NCBI GenBank assembly: GCA_964407855.1
Contig: CAYOXI010000004.1
Coordinates: 1-64,000 of the forward strand
Length of the DNA stretch: 64,000 nt
Source: SHZI01 sp964407855
GTDB taxonomy: Bacteria > Pseudomonadota > Gammaproteobacteria > Steroidobacterales > GCA-2729495
Reading direction: 5' to 3'
The position numbers and the translations under genes were made by a program. The notes under the pieces were generated by a model. The model was not told the DNA's origin. It made no database searches and was given only the letters and a program-made list of their open reading frames with translations. Positions 44,677 through 54,224 of this stretch are shown one piece after another. The first letter of the stretch is position 1. The number at the start of each line of letters is the position of its first letter.

Positions 44677-45732
44677 ATGAAGCTGCGCGCTGAGCAGTTC
44701 CAGCAGCAGCTCACGGCCAGCGCGGGTCCGCGAACCGCCAACGCCCTGGCCAGCCTTTACCTGTTTTCCGGCGACGAGCCGCTGCTCGTCAACGAGTGCC
44801 TCGACGCGCTGCGGACTGCGGCCCGCGCCAGCGGCCTGGACGAACGGGACAGTCATGTGGTGGATCGCCGCTTCGACTGGAACGGTCTTTCGGCGGCGCT
44901 CAACAGCCCCTCCCTGTTTTCCCCCGGCAAGCTCTTCGAAATCCAGCTTCCCACGGCGGCCCCCGGCGACGAGGGATCGCGTCGCATCCGCGATCTTGCG
45001 GCCCGGACGTGCGATGGCAACGTGGTGGTGCTGCTCACGCCGGCACTGAATCGCAAGGTCGCCGGATCCGCTTGGGTGAAGGCGGTGACCGAGCGGGGTA
45101 TCTGGGTGGAAACCCGACCACCGGCGCTTGCCGAGTTGCCCCGATGGATCACGGCGCGCCTGGCTACCGCTGGCCTTCGTTGTGATCCGGACGGCGCTCA
45201 ATGCCTGGCGGACTGTACCGAGGGCAATCTGCTCGCAGCCCAGCAGGAGATCGACAAGCTGGCCCTGCTGCACGCCCGCGGTACCCACCTGAGGACAGCG
45301 GACATCCAGGCGGCCGTGGCCAACGGCGCCCGTTTCGATGTATTCCAGCTCAGCGATGCAGCGCTGGCCGGTGATGCGGAGCGGGCAGTGCGGGTTCTGG
45401 CAGGCCTCAGGGAGGAGGGCATTGCAGCGCCGCTGGTGCTCTGGACCCTGGTGCGTGAGGCGCTGGTGCTCGTCGATGCCGGCATCCGGGTCAGGCAGGG
45501 AGCGCCGGCGGGCCGCGCCCTGGAGGCGGCCGGCGTCTGGTCATCCCGGGCCGACCTCTACCATCGGGCGCTCAGGCTGCACAAGGCCGTGGCGCTGCGC
45601 CGGCTGCTCCGGATGACAGGCCACGCCGACCAGATCGTCAAGGGTGCGCGACCCGGTGAGCCCTGGAACGCATTGCTCGAACTCACCCTTGCGCTGGCCA
45701 GCCGGCCCCTGGCGCCGGCAGAACTCGCCTGA
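44677..45732 (+). CDS. holA: DNA polymerase III subunit delta
   Basis: Clamp-loader subunit that opens the beta clamp. The 351 residues (E. coli 343) show LYLFSGDEPLLVNECLDALR near the N-terminus and a helical C-terminal domain. One-base overlap of its stop with the nadD start (TGATG). holA-nadD-rsfS-rlmH is a standard gammaproteobacterial order. Confidence 0.95.
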   Translation: MKLRAEQFQQQLTASAGPRTANALASLYLFSGDEPLLVNECLDALRTAARASGLDERDSHVVDRRFDWNGLSAALNSPSLFSPGKLFEIQLPTAAPGDEGSRRIRDLAARTCDGNVVVLLTPALNRKVAGSAWVKAVTERGIWVETRPPALAELPRWITARLATAGLRCDPDGAQCLADCTEGNLLAAQQEIDKLALLHARGTHLRTADIQAAVANGARFDVFQLSDAALAGDAERAVRVLAGLREEGIAAPLVLWTLVREALVLVDAGIRVRQGAPAGRALEAAGVWSSRADLYHRALRLHKAVALRRLLRMTGHADQIVKGARPGEPWNALLELTLALASRPLAPAELA

Positions 45733-46406
45733 TGGCCGTGCTGCAGGCGCCCCTCGGCATCTTCGGCGGCAGCTTCGATCCCGTTCACTTCGGCCACCTG
45801 CGCGCCGCCATCGAACTGATGACGGGTGCAGGCTTGTCGGAGGTACGCTTTGTGCCCGCCCGCCTGCCGCCGCACCGGCCGCCCACGGTGGCCCCGGAAG
45901 CGCTGCGCCTGCGGATGCTGGAAGCAGCACTGGCCGGTTTCCCCGCCTTTGGCCTTGATCAGCGGGAACTCCACCGGGCCGGGCCGTCCTACATGGTGGA
46001 TACACTCGCCAGCCTGCGGGCGGAAATGCCCACGCGGCCCCTGTGTCTCATGCTGGGCATGGACGCGTTCGCCAGCCTGCCGGCCTGGCACCGCTGGCGG
46101 GAGATTCCGGAACTCGCCCACATTGTCGTGGGATGCCGGCCGGGGACGCCCGCGCGCCCCGGCGGCGAGGCGGGCGCGCTGCTGGCCGAGCGGGAGGTGC
46201 CGGGAGCGGAAGCGCTGGCCCGCCGTCCGGCCGGACTGGTGCTCGTCCGTGACATCACCCAGCTCGATATCTCGTCATCCGCCATCCGCACACTGGTTGC
46301 GGCCGGCGGCAACCCCCGGTACCTGGTACCGGACGCCGTGCTTGAACTGATCGAAAGAACCCACATCTATGCCCATCCCAAGGAGGTGCGAACTCGTGCG
46401 CAGTAA
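45732..46406 (+). CDS. nadD: Nicotinate-nucleotide adenylyltransferase
   Basis: Forms nicotinate adenine dinucleotide from NaMN and ATP in NAD synthesis. The 224 residues carry GGSFDPVHFGH at residues 12-22 and the ISSSAIR loop near the C-terminus (DITQLDISSSAIRTLVAAGG). Its last 11 bases overlap the rsfS start, and the rsfS Shine-Dalgarno lies in its final codons. Confidence 0.96.
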   Translation: MAVLQAPLGIFGGSFDPVHFGHLRAAIELMTGAGLSEVRFVPARLPPHRPPTVAPEALRLRMLEAALAGFPAFGLDQRELHRAGPSYMVDTLASLRAEMPTRPLCLMLGMDAFASLPAWHRWREIPELAHIVVGCRPGTPARPGGEAGALLAEREVPGAEALARRPAGLVLVRDITQLDISSSAIRTLVAAGGNPRYLVPDAVLELIERTHIYAHPKEVRTRAQ

Positions 46407-46740
46407 GAAGCTGTTGGCGCTTGCGGAAGATGCCCTGGCCGATCTCAAGGCCCGGGATGTGAAGGTGCTCGACGTCCGGCGGCTGACCTCCATCGCGGAC
46501 TACATGGTCGTTGCCAGCGGCACCTCGGATCGCCACGTGAAGTCGATCGCCGACCGGCTGGTCCAGCGGGCCTCGGAAGCCGGCTGCCCGCCGCTCGGCG
46601 TCGAGGGCACCAACGGCGGGGAGTGGGTCCTGGTGGACCTGGCCGATGTGGTGGTCCACATCATGCAGCCCCGGGTCCGGGATTTTTACAAGCTGGAGAG
46701 TCTCTGGGACATGGGCACGCCGGCCAGCGCCTCTGCCTGA
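46396..46740 (+). CDS. rsfS: Ribosomal silencing factor RsfS
   Basis: Binds L14 and blocks subunit joining in starvation. GTG 46396 is chosen over ATG 46369: AAGGAGGT (46380-46387) lies 8 bases before it, a near-perfect Shine-Dalgarno. The product is 114 residues, matching the family, with SIADYMVVASGTSDRHVKSI and GTNGGEWVLVDLADVVVHIM. It lies inside the end of nadD. Confidence 0.95.
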   Translation: MRSKKLLALAEDALADLKARDVKVLDVRRLTSIADYMVVASGTSDRHVKSIADRLVQRASEAGCPPLGVEGTNGGEWVLVDLADVVVHIMQPRVRDFYKLESLWDMGTPASASA

Positions 46741-46806
46741 CCGGCGTTAGCCGGTGGCCGTGTATGATCCGGTGCCCCCGGCAGGCCTGCCGTTCCCGAT
46801 CCGCGC

Positions 46807-47277
46807 ATGAAACTGAGACTCCTCGCCATCGGCAGCCGCCCCGACGACTGGGTGCGCAAGGGCGTGGAGATGTACCTGACCCGCCTGCCGCCCCAGCTCA
46901 GCCTGGAAATCGTCGAGATACCACTGTCCCTGCGGTCCTCGGGCGGAGATCCCGCGGTGGCCAGGGAGAAGGAGGGCCGGCGGATCCTCCAGCGCCTCAG
47001 GGCCGACGAGCATGTGGTGATCCTGGACGAGCGGGGCAAGGCCTGGAACTCCGTGGGCCTTGCCCGGGAACTGGCCGCCTGGCAGGCCGGTGCAAGGCCG
47101 GTGGCCCTGGTCATCGGCGGGCCGGAGGGACTGTCGGATGAAGTACGTCGGCGAGCCAACCAGAGCTGGTCGCTCTCACCGCTGACCTTCCCGCACGGAC
47201 TGGTCCGGGTCGTCGTGGCGGAGCAGCTTTACCGGGCCTGGACCATCCTGCAGGGGCATCCTTATCACAAGCCATGA
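46807..47277 (+). CDS. rlmH: 23S rRNA pseudouridine(1915) N3-methyltransferase RlmH
   Basis: SPOUT methyltransferase acting on 70S ribosomes. The 156 residues match E. coli (155). The SAM-binding knot is in PVALVIGGPEGLSDEVRRRA and the C-terminal LTFPHGLVRVVVAEQLYRAW is diagnostic, ending in GHPYHKP. No Shine-Dalgarno is visible; TATGAT lies about 38 bases upstream. It overlaps maf by 4 bases. Confidence 0.97.
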   Translation: MKLRLLAIGSRPDDWVRKGVEMYLTRLPPQLSLEIVEIPLSLRSSGGDPAVAREKEGRRILQRLRADEHVVILDERGKAWNSVGLARELAAWQAGARPVALVIGGPEGLSDEVRRRANQSWSLSPLTFPHGLVRVVVAEQLYRAWTILQGHPYHKP

Positions 47278-47882
47278 ATCCGGAATCGCAAGTGACTGAA
47301 ACCTCCATCGTCCATCTGGCCTCCGGTTCACCGCGCCGCCGGGAACTGCTGCAGCAGATCGGGGTGCCCTTCGTCGTACTCCCGGTCAGCGTGGATGAGA
47401 CCGTCCGGCCAGGCGAGTCCGGCGCCGACCTGGTGTGCCGGCTCGCGATGGCGAAAGCGCGGGCTGGTATCGCCCTGCGGCCCGATGACGAAGTGCTGGT
47501 GATCGGCGCCGACACAGCCGTCGCGCTCGGCGACGAACTATTCGGCAAGCCTGCCGACGAGCCGGATGGAATTCGCATGCTCACCCGGCTCGGAGGCCGC
47601 ACCCACGAAGTCTGGACGGCCGTGGCCATTGCCCGGGGCGGCCGGGAGCGCGTGGAGCTCTGCCGCAGCGAGGTGACCTTTCGTGCCATCAGCGTGGCCG
47701 ATGCGCGCGCCTACTGGCAGACCGGAGAGCCGGCCGACAAGGCCGGCGCCTACGCAATCCAGGGCCGGGGAGCCGTATTCGTCGCCAACCTGAGCGGCAG
47801 CTATTCCGGCGTGATGGGACTGCCGCTGTTCGAGACCGCGCGTCTGCTCGACGCCTTCGAACGACCGGTGCTGCACCGGTGA
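47274..47882 (+). CDS. maf: Maf family nucleoside triphosphate pyrophosphatase
   Basis: House-cleaning enzyme hydrolysing dTTP/UTP or modified nucleotides. 202 residues with LASGSPRRRELLQQIG, GADTAVALGDELFGKP and YAIQGRGAVFVANLSGSYSG, the YhdE-type Maf pattern. Start ATG overlaps the rlmH stop; its own stop overlaps the rng GTG (GTGA). maf-rng-yhdP is a conserved run. Confidence 0.94.
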   Translation: MNPESQVTETSIVHLASGSPRRRELLQQIGVPFVVLPVSVDETVRPGESGADLVCRLAMAKARAGIALRPDDEVLVIGADTAVALGDELFGKPADEPDGIRMLTRLGGRTHEVWTAVAIARGGRERVELCRSEVTFRAISVADARAYWQTGEPADKAGAYAIQGRGAVFVANLSGSYSGVMGLPLFETARLLDAFERPVLHR

Positions 47883-49339
47883 GCGAGGAGATCCTCATCA
47901 ATCTCAGCACCCGGGAGGCGCGGGCCGCCGTGATCGAGAACGGCGCGCTGCAGGAGATCCTGATCGAGCGGGCTGCCCGCCGCGGCCTTACCGGTAACAT
48001 CTACAAGGGTCGCGTGGCGCGGGTACTGCCGGGCATGCAGGCGGCGTTCGTCGAGATCGGCCTCTCCCGTACCGGGTTTCTGCACGCCTCCGATGTGGCG
48101 CCTCCGCCGGGCAGCGAGGCGGTGGCCGGTGAGCCGGACATCCGGCAGCTGCTCCGTGAGGGCGACACCGTCCTCGTCCAGGTGGTCAAGGATCAGCTGG
48201 GCAGCAAGGGTGCCCGGCTCTCGACCTACATCACCATGCCCTCCCGCTTCGTGGTGCTTCTGCCGATGGAAACGACCACCGGGGTCTCGAGTCGCATCGA
48301 GGACGAGGCGGAGCGATCCCGTCTCAAGGGCCTGCTGACCGAAATGGCCGGGCCGGCTCCTGCTCGCGGCTACATCGTGCGGACCGCAGCCGAGGGTATC
48401 GACGGGAACGCATTGCGCAGTGACGCCGAGTTTCTCCAGCGGCTGTGGGCTGTGGTGGAACGCCAGGCCGCCTCAGCCAGCGTGCCCTCGCTGGTACACG
48501 AAGACCTGCCACTGGCCATCCGGGTGCTGAGGGATGTGGTGCACCTGGGCACGGAGCGGGTGCGGATCGACGATGAGCGGGCCCATGGGCAGCTGAGCGA
48601 GTTTGCCGCCAGGTTCATGCCGGAACTCCTGCCCCGCATCGAGCATTACACGGGCCAGCGGCCAATCTTCGATCTCTACAATGTCGACGAGGAGATCCGC
48701 AAGGCTCTCGAGCGCAAGGTTGAGCTGAAGTCGGGCGGTTACCTCGTCATCGACCAGACCGAGGCGTTGACCAGCATCGACATCAACACGGGCGGCTTCG
48801 TCGGCCACCGCAACCTTGAAGACACCATTTTCCGCACCAACCTGGAGGCGACCGTGGCCATCGCCCGCCAGCTCAGGCTGCGCAATCTGGGCGGCATCAT
48901 CGTCATCGATTTCATCGACATGGCGGAGGAGACTCACCGGCAGCAAGTGCTCGCCGCTCTCACCGCCGCGCTGGCCGGGGACCACGCGCGCACCCATATT
49001 GCCGACGTGTCGCCACTTGGCCTGGTCCAGATGACCCGGAAACGAACGCGCGAAAGCCTGGAACATCTGCTGTGCAAGCCCTGTCCAACCTGCGAGGGCC
49101 TCGGGCGCGTCAGGACGCCGGAGACCGTCTGCTACGAGATTTTTCGCGAGATACTGCGGCAGCACGGACAGTTCAGCTTCCGGGAGTTGGTCATTCTTGC
49201 GCATCAGGACGTCATCGAGCTGCTGCTGGACGAGGAAGCGTCCGGCGTGGCGGAGCTTGAGGAGCTGACCGGCAAGTCCATCCGCCTGCAGACGGAGGGT
49301 CTGTGCGCGCCGGATCAGTTCGATGTGGTTCTGCTCTGA
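47879..49339 (+). CDS. rng: Ribonuclease G
   Basis: Endoribonuclease of the RNase E/G family; matures the 16S rRNA 5' end. The 486 residues (E. coli 489) contain an S1 domain (GNIYKGRVARVLPGMQAAFV), the catalytic Asp residues in TSIDINTGGFVG and GIIVIDFIDM, and the zinc-link CKPCPTCEGLGRV. No long RNase E C-terminal scaffold is present. Start GTG 47879 overlaps the maf stop. Confidence 0.97.
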   Translation: MSEEILINLSTREARAAVIENGALQEILIERAARRGLTGNIYKGRVARVLPGMQAAFVEIGLSRTGFLHASDVAPPPGSEAVAGEPDIRQLLREGDTVLVQVVKDQLGSKGARLSTYITMPSRFVVLLPMETTTGVSSRIEDEAERSRLKGLLTEMAGPAPARGYIVRTAAEGIDGNALRSDAEFLQRLWAVVERQAASASVPSLVHEDLPLAIRVLRDVVHLGTERVRIDDERAHGQLSEFAARFMPELLPRIEHYTGQRPIFDLYNVDEEIRKALERKVELKSGGYLVIDQTEALTSIDINTGGFVGHRNLEDTIFRTNLEATVAIARQLRLRNLGGIIVIDFIDMAEETHRQQVLAALTAALAGDHARTHIADVSPLGLVQMTRKRTRESLEHLLCKPCPTCEGLGRVRTPETVCYEIFREILRQHGQFSFRELVILAHQDVIELLLDEEASGVAELEELTGKSIRLQTEGLCAPDQFDVVLL

Positions 49340-49351
49340 CGGTTCCGGCCC

Positions 49352-52300
49352 ATGAGCAGGCGCAGCGTCCCCCGGCGGGTGCTGGGCTGGCTCGCCGGCC
49401 TCGCGGCGGCCACACTAATCCTGCTCGCCGTCGCGGTCGGGATCGCGCGCCTGCTGCTGCCGCTCGCGCCTGATTACCAGGAGGAGATCCGGCTCTTCGC
49501 CAGCCGTGCCACCGGCCTGGACATCCGCTTTGCGCGCCTCAATGCCACCTGGCCCCTTCAGGGGCCGGAAGTGCGCTTTACCGACGTCCGGATCTTTACG
49601 CGCGACGGTGCACAGCCCGTACTCGACGCAGAGGAATTGAGCGTGGGCCTCAGCTTCTGGCGCATCCTGCGAAGCCAGCGCCTGCTGCCTGCCCGGATCG
49701 GTTTGCGGAAGGCGGACCTGCAGGTTGATCGCCTGACGGATGGCCAGCTGGCCTTCAACGGGATTCCGGTGGCGGAGCTGATTGGCGAGTCCAGGGGCCG
49801 GCCGCTGCCGCGCCTGGACGTGGACCTGCAGGACATCGCCCTGCGGATCCGCGACCCGTCCAGGCAGGTTCCCCGGGTGCGGCTGCAGGTCCGGCAGCTC
49901 AAGCTGGGCGTGGACCCCGACGTGATCAGTTACCGGGGCAGCTTTGACGGGCGGGATGGGCTGGGCAGGAACCTGGAGGCGAGTGGCCAGGTTCCGGTCG
50001 GCCTGCTGCAAGCAGCCATGGCCGGGGAAGGTGAATCCCCTCCGGGAGGCACCGGCAATGACAGCCCCGGTGATCAGGCGTGGGAACTTCGGTTCAGCGC
50101 CTCAGAGCTGGACTTTCCACGCTGGCTTGCCCTGATCCTGGATGAGGCGGTGCCCCTTGAGGCTGGCCGGGGTGCCGTTGACCTGACGGCCACCCTGCAG
50201 GGGCGCCAGCTCCGGACACTCGCGCTGGACATTGGCGTCATGAACCCGCGCTTCACCGGCCTGGCTGAGGCCGACAATGACTATCGGCGGGTCGCAGTTC
50301 GCGGCAGCTTCACCCGCAGCAACGCAGGCCTGGAAGGTGTGCTGGAACGCCTGGCCGTGGAGCGGAGTACCGGTGGCGCGTCGGCGGGCAGCGGCCGGAT
50401 GTGGTACTCGGCAGCCGATGACGCGCCGGCCAGACTCCGGGCCGAGGCCCGCAGCGTCCGCCTCGAGCATGTCTGGCCGCTGGTGCGGCTGTTCGCGAAC
50501 CCGGCGCTGGAGAATGCGGAGCTGCGTGACCGCCTGAGGCTGCCCGGGGGGCTGGTTCTGCCTGAGTCCCTGCAAGGCGAGATTGGTGAATTGCAGCTTG
50601 ATGCCACGCTCCCGGAGGCGCAGGACGCCACCTACGCCGCGGAGGCGGGCTTCCGCGGCGTGGGCCTCACGATGCCAGGCGGGACCTGGGGGATCGCCGG
50701 TCTGACGGGCAACCTGCAGGCTGACGAGCAGGGCGGACGGGTGGCCCTGAAGTTCCGCAACGGCCTGCTCCGCTTTCCCGCGCTGTTCCGGGAGGACATC
50801 CGTACGCGGGCCACCGAGGGGCAGATCGCCTGGCGGGTCACACCCGGCGGGCTCGAGGTGCTGACAGATGATCTGCGGATCGCAACTGAAGATGCCGAAG
50901 GCCGGGCGCGCCTGCGCCTTTCGCTGCCGCCCGACGAGTCGCCACTCGTTGACCTGACCGCACGGTTTACCGCGACGTCGGCTCCGGCAGCCCTGAGATA
51001 TGTTCCGCTGAAGCGCTTCAAGCCCCGGGTTGCGGAGTGGCTCGACCGGGCCGTGATTGCCGGCAGGGTGCCCAGGGCGGAACTGCTCTGGCAGGGTCCG
51101 GTGCGAGGCGTCCCCTATCCAGCCGGTGAAGGCCGCTTCCGTCTGGAACTCGATGTGGAGGATGTGGTGCTGGCCTATGCCCCGGCCTGGCCACGCCTTG
51201 AGAACGCCGGAGGCACTGTGGTGATAGATGGCGCCACGCTGACCAGTACCGGGAATCGCGGCGTGATCGCCGGATTGTCGTTCCAGGACGTGGAAGTCGG
51301 CGTGGAGAACCTGCTCCGGGATGCGCGCCTGGCGATCGGTGCGAGTGACCAGCTCCAGGTGAACCAGATCCTGGGATTCCTCCGGGAGAGCCCGGTTGCG
51401 GCCACACTTGATCCCCTGCTGCAGTCCGTGACCGGAGGCGGCAGCGTTGCAGCCGCCATCAGCCTCGAGGTCCCGATCGCCGCACCCCGGGACTACCGCC
51501 TGCGCGGAACCTTCGGGCTGCGTGGCAACTCCCTGGGACTCAAGGGCGTCGCCTTCGGCCTCGCTGACCTGCGGGGCACCCTGCGGCTGCAGAACACGGT
51601 GCTGATCGCCAACGGGGTCGAGGGCCAGTTCCTGGACGAACCGGTCGAGATCCAGCTCCGGGCGGCGGTACCCGCCGAACCGGAGCTCTCGCAGGTTGTG
51701 GAGGTCACCGGGAGTACGCCGGCAGACAAGCTGGTGGCCGCGTTCTCCCTCCCTTATGGCAGCCGGTTCAGCGGGGATGTCGGGTGGCAGGCCCAGGTCC
51801 AGGTCCCGGCACGCCGGGGCGGTCCGCCGCTGCAGATCGATATCCGGTCGGAACTCACCGGACTGCAGAGCAGCCTGCCGCCACCGTTGAGCAAAGCGGC
51901 CGGCCGGCCCGAAGCCCTGTCCATGGTGGTGCGCTGGCCCGGCGCAGCAGCTGTGCAGATTGTCGGCGGTATAGAGCGGGGTGTGAGCTGGGCCCTGCAG
52001 CTTGACCAGCGCCAACCCGGGGGCTGGCGCCTCGAGCGGGGCGCATTACGCAGTGGCGCCAGGCTCGCCAGTCTCCCGGCGGAGGCCGGCCTGAAAATCG
52101 GGGGCAGTTTCGACCAGTTGCGCCTGGAAGACTGGTTGCCGGGCCGCGGGATGGCCGATGCTGTCACCAATGCGGCCGCCGACAACCTCATCAACGATCT
52201 CGATATCGAAGTGGCCCGGCTCGCCGTGCTCGGCCGGATCTTCCGCGACGTGGGTATTGATGCCCGACGGGATGGCCAAGCCTGGCGGGCGGCCCTGCGC

Positions 52301-53332
52301 GGACCCGACCTGGCCGGAACCGTTACCCTGCCGCTCGCCGCCGGTCCCGACGCGCCTCTGATTCTGGATCTCGAACGACTCCATGCCGGCACGGCGGACG
52401 CTGCGACCGGCGACGGATCAGCGGATCCCCGCAAGCTGCCACCCGTGCGGGCGGAGGTCGCCGACTTTTCGGTGGGCGACCTGCGCCTCGGGCGGCTCCG
52501 TGCCGAGGTCAGCCAGCGGGGTGATGGCGTCGTACTCGATCCCCTGCGTCTGGATGGCGACGGTTTTTCGATCCAGGGGGACGGCCTCTGGGTGGTGCTC
52601 GAACAGGATCCGGCCCGGCAGCGCAGCCAGCTGTCGCTGCAGCTGGATGCCACCAATATTGCAACCACACTCGTCGCCCTCGGCTACGACCCGGTGGTGG
52701 AAGGCGACAAGGCGGGGGTCACCGCCAACCTCAGCTGGCCCGGAGGGCCCCGGGCCGATTTTCTGGCCGCGGCCGCCGGCCGGGTAACGGTCGAACTTGC
52801 CAAAGGCCGCTTCCTGCCGGTGGAGCCGGGTGGCGGCCGGATCCTGGGCCTGCTCAGCATTGCCGCCCTGCCGCGCCGCCTTGGCCTGGACTTCTCCGAC
52901 GTGGTGAACCAGGGCCTGGCCTTCGACGAGGTGCGGGGCGAATTCCGCCTTGAGGACGGCAACGCATTTACCTGCAATTTTGGCCTGGCGGGACCCGCAG
53001 CGGCCCTGGCGGTCGTTGGGCGGACGAACCTGCGGGACCGGAGCTATGACCAGCTGGCAGTGGTCCGTCCTCCGTTGTCCGATGTCCTCGCCGTCGGTGG
53101 CTTCATGGGCGGACCGGTGGTGGGCGGTACGATCCTGCTGATGTCCCAGATCTTCCGCAAACCGCTGAGTACCATCGGGGAGTCCTACTACCGGATATCC
53201 GGTGGGTGGGAGAAGCCCGTGGTGGAAAGGGTCCAGCGCAGCGAAATCGACCTTTCTCCGTTCCGGGACTGTGAGCGCTATCTGACAGAGGTGCTGCAGC
53301 AATTGCCACCCGAGGCCGGTATCGCCCCGTGA
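49352..53332 (+). CDS. yhdP: YhdP family AsmA-like inner-membrane protein
   Basis: Very large (1326 residues; E. coli YhdP 1266). One N-terminal TM helix (LGWLAGLAAATLILLAVAVG) and a long periplasmic body of beta-rich repeats. In E. coli YhdP, TamB and YdbH bridge the periplasm and move phospholipids to the outer membrane. The C-terminal region FRKPLSTIGESYYRISGGWE is typical of the family. It starts 12 bases after rng. No frameshift is seen. Confidence 0.95.
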   Translation: MSRRSVPRRVLGWLAGLAAATLILLAVAVGIARLLLPLAPDYQEEIRLFASRATGLDIRFARLNATWPLQGPEVRFTDVRIFTRDGAQPVLDAEELSVGLSFWRILRSQRLLPARIGLRKADLQVDRLTDGQLAFNGIPVAELIGESRGRPLPRLDVDLQDIALRIRDPSRQVPRVRLQVRQLKLGVDPDVISYRGSFDGRDGLGRNLEASGQVPVGLLQAAMAGEGESPPGGTGNDSPGDQAWELRFSASELDFPRWLALILDEAVPLEAGRGAVDLTATLQGRQLRTLALDIGVMNPRFTGLAEADNDYRRVAVRGSFTRSNAGLEGVLERLAVERSTGGASAGSGRMWYSAADDAPARLRAEARSVRLEHVWPLVRLFANPALENAELRDRLRLPGGLVLPESLQGEIGELQLDATLPEAQDATYAAEAGFRGVGLTMPGGTWGIAGLTGNLQADEQGGRVALKFRNGLLRFPALFREDIRTRATEGQIAWRVTPGGLEVLTDDLRIATEDAEGRARLRLSLPPDESPLVDLTARFTATSAPAALRYVPLKRFKPRVAEWLDRAVIAGRVPRAELLWQGPVRGVPYPAGEGRFRLELDVEDVVLAYAPAWPRLENAGGTVVIDGATLTSTGNRGVIAGLSFQDVEVGVENLLRDARLAIGASDQLQVNQILGFLRESPVAATLDPLLQSVTGGGSVAAAISLEVPIAAPRDYRLRGTFGLRGNSLGLKGVAFGLADLRGTLRLQNTVLIANGVEGQFLDEPVEIQLRAAVPAEPELSQVVEVTGSTPADKLVAAFSLPYGSRFSGDVGWQAQVQVPARRGGPPLQIDIRSELTGLQSSLPPPLSKAAGRPEALSMVVRWPGAAAVQIVGGIERGVSWALQLDQRQPGGWRLERGALRSGARLASLPAEAGLKIGGSFDQLRLEDWLPGRGMADAVTNAAADNLINDLDIEVARLAVLGRIFRDVGIDARRDGQAWRAALRGPDLAGTVTLPLAAGPDAPLILDLERLHAGTADAATGDGSADPRKLPPVRAEVADFSVGDLRLGRLRAEVSQRGDGVVLDPLRLDGDGFSIQGDGLWVVLEQDPARQRSQLSLQLDATNIATTLVALGYDPVVEGDKAGVTANLSWPGGPRADFLAAAAGRVTVELAKGRFLPVEPGGGRILGLLSIAALPRRLGLDFSDVVNQGLAFDEVRGEFRLEDGNAFTCNFGLAGPAAALAVVGRTNLRDRSYDQLAVVRPPLSDVLAVGGFMGGPVVGGTILLMSQIFRKPLSTIGESYYRISGGWEKPVVERVQRSEIDLSPFRDCERYLTEVLQQLPPEAGIAP

Positions 53333-53396
53333 CTGCACCCGGCAGGCACGAAATTCGCCCCGGGATTAAACTGTCGCCAGATCCGGGATCAGCATC

Positions 53397-54224
53397 ATGA
53401 AGAACGTTCGTATATCCGCCATCCAGATGAACTCCGGCGAGGAGGTTGCCGCGAACCTGACGCGGGCGCGGCGGGCACTGCGTTCCGCGGCAGCAGACGG
53501 TGCTGTGCTGGCGGTGCTGCCGGAGAACTTCGCGCGGATGGGCAAGAAGGAGTCCGACCGCATTGCGCTGACGGAACCCGCGGGCGCAGGCCCGCTGCAG
53601 GACTTCCTCGCTGCCGAGGCCGCCCGCTCCGGCATGTGGATCGTTGGCGGCACGATCCCGCTGAAAAGCGATGACCCCAAGCGACCCTATGCCTCTACCC
53701 TGGTCTTCGACGGCAGTGGCAAGGTGGCAGGGCGGTACGACAAGGTCCACCTCTTCGACGTGCGCCTGCCTGAGAGCGAGGAGGCATACCGCGAATCCCG
53801 CAGCACCACGCCGGGATCCAAGCCGCTGATCGTCGAGGCGCCCTGGGGGGCGCTCGGCGTGGCGGTCTGCTACGACCTGCGCTTCCCCGAGATGTTCCGC
53901 CGCATGTCGCAGGACGGGATGGACCTGCTGGCGGTTCCCGCGGCTTTCACCTTCCGTACCGGCGCTGCCCACTGGGAGACCCTGCTGCGCGCCCGCGCCA
54001 TCGAAAATCTCTCCTACCTCGTTGCCGCAGCCCAGACCGGCACCCATCCGGCGGGACGCCAGACCTACGGCCACTCGATGCTCATCGATCCGTGGGGCGC
54101 AGTCCTCGCTGATGCGGGCGGGCGTACCGGGGTGATTACCGCCACCATCGATACCCAGCGACTCAAGGGGCTGCGGCAGCAATTTCCGGTGCTGGAGCAC
54201 CGCCGCTTCAAGGCCACCGGCTGA
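53397..54224 (+). CDS. Carbon-nitrogen hydrolase (Nit/omega-amidase-like)
   Basis: 275 residues of the nitrilase superfamily. The catalytic triad is complete: Glu43 in AVLPENFARM, Lys116 in GRYDKVHLFD, Cys158 in GVAVCYDLRFPEM. It resembles the Nit1/YbeM group that removes deaminated glutathione or acts as omega-amidase; the substrate is not certain. A TAAACT hexamer is about 24 bases before the ATG. The stop overlaps the tldD ATG by one base. Confidence 0.93.
   Translation: MKNVRISAIQMNSGEEVAANLTRARRALRSAAADGAVLAVLPENFARMGKKESDRIALTEPAGAGPLQDFLAAEAARSGMWIVGGTIPLKSDDPKRPYASTLVFDGSGKVAGRYDKVHLFDVRLPESEEAYRESRSTTPGSKPLIVEAPWGALGVAVCYDLRFPEMFRRMSQDGMDLLAVPAAFTFRTGAAHWETLLRARAIENLSYLVAAAQTGTHPAGRQTYGHSMLIDPWGAVLADAGGRTGVITATIDTQRLKGLRQQFPVLEHRRFKATG

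Noticed and set aside
46369..46395. ATG 46369 as rsfS start
   Set aside because: The near-perfect AAGGAGGT lies after it and points to GTG 46396, which also fits family length.
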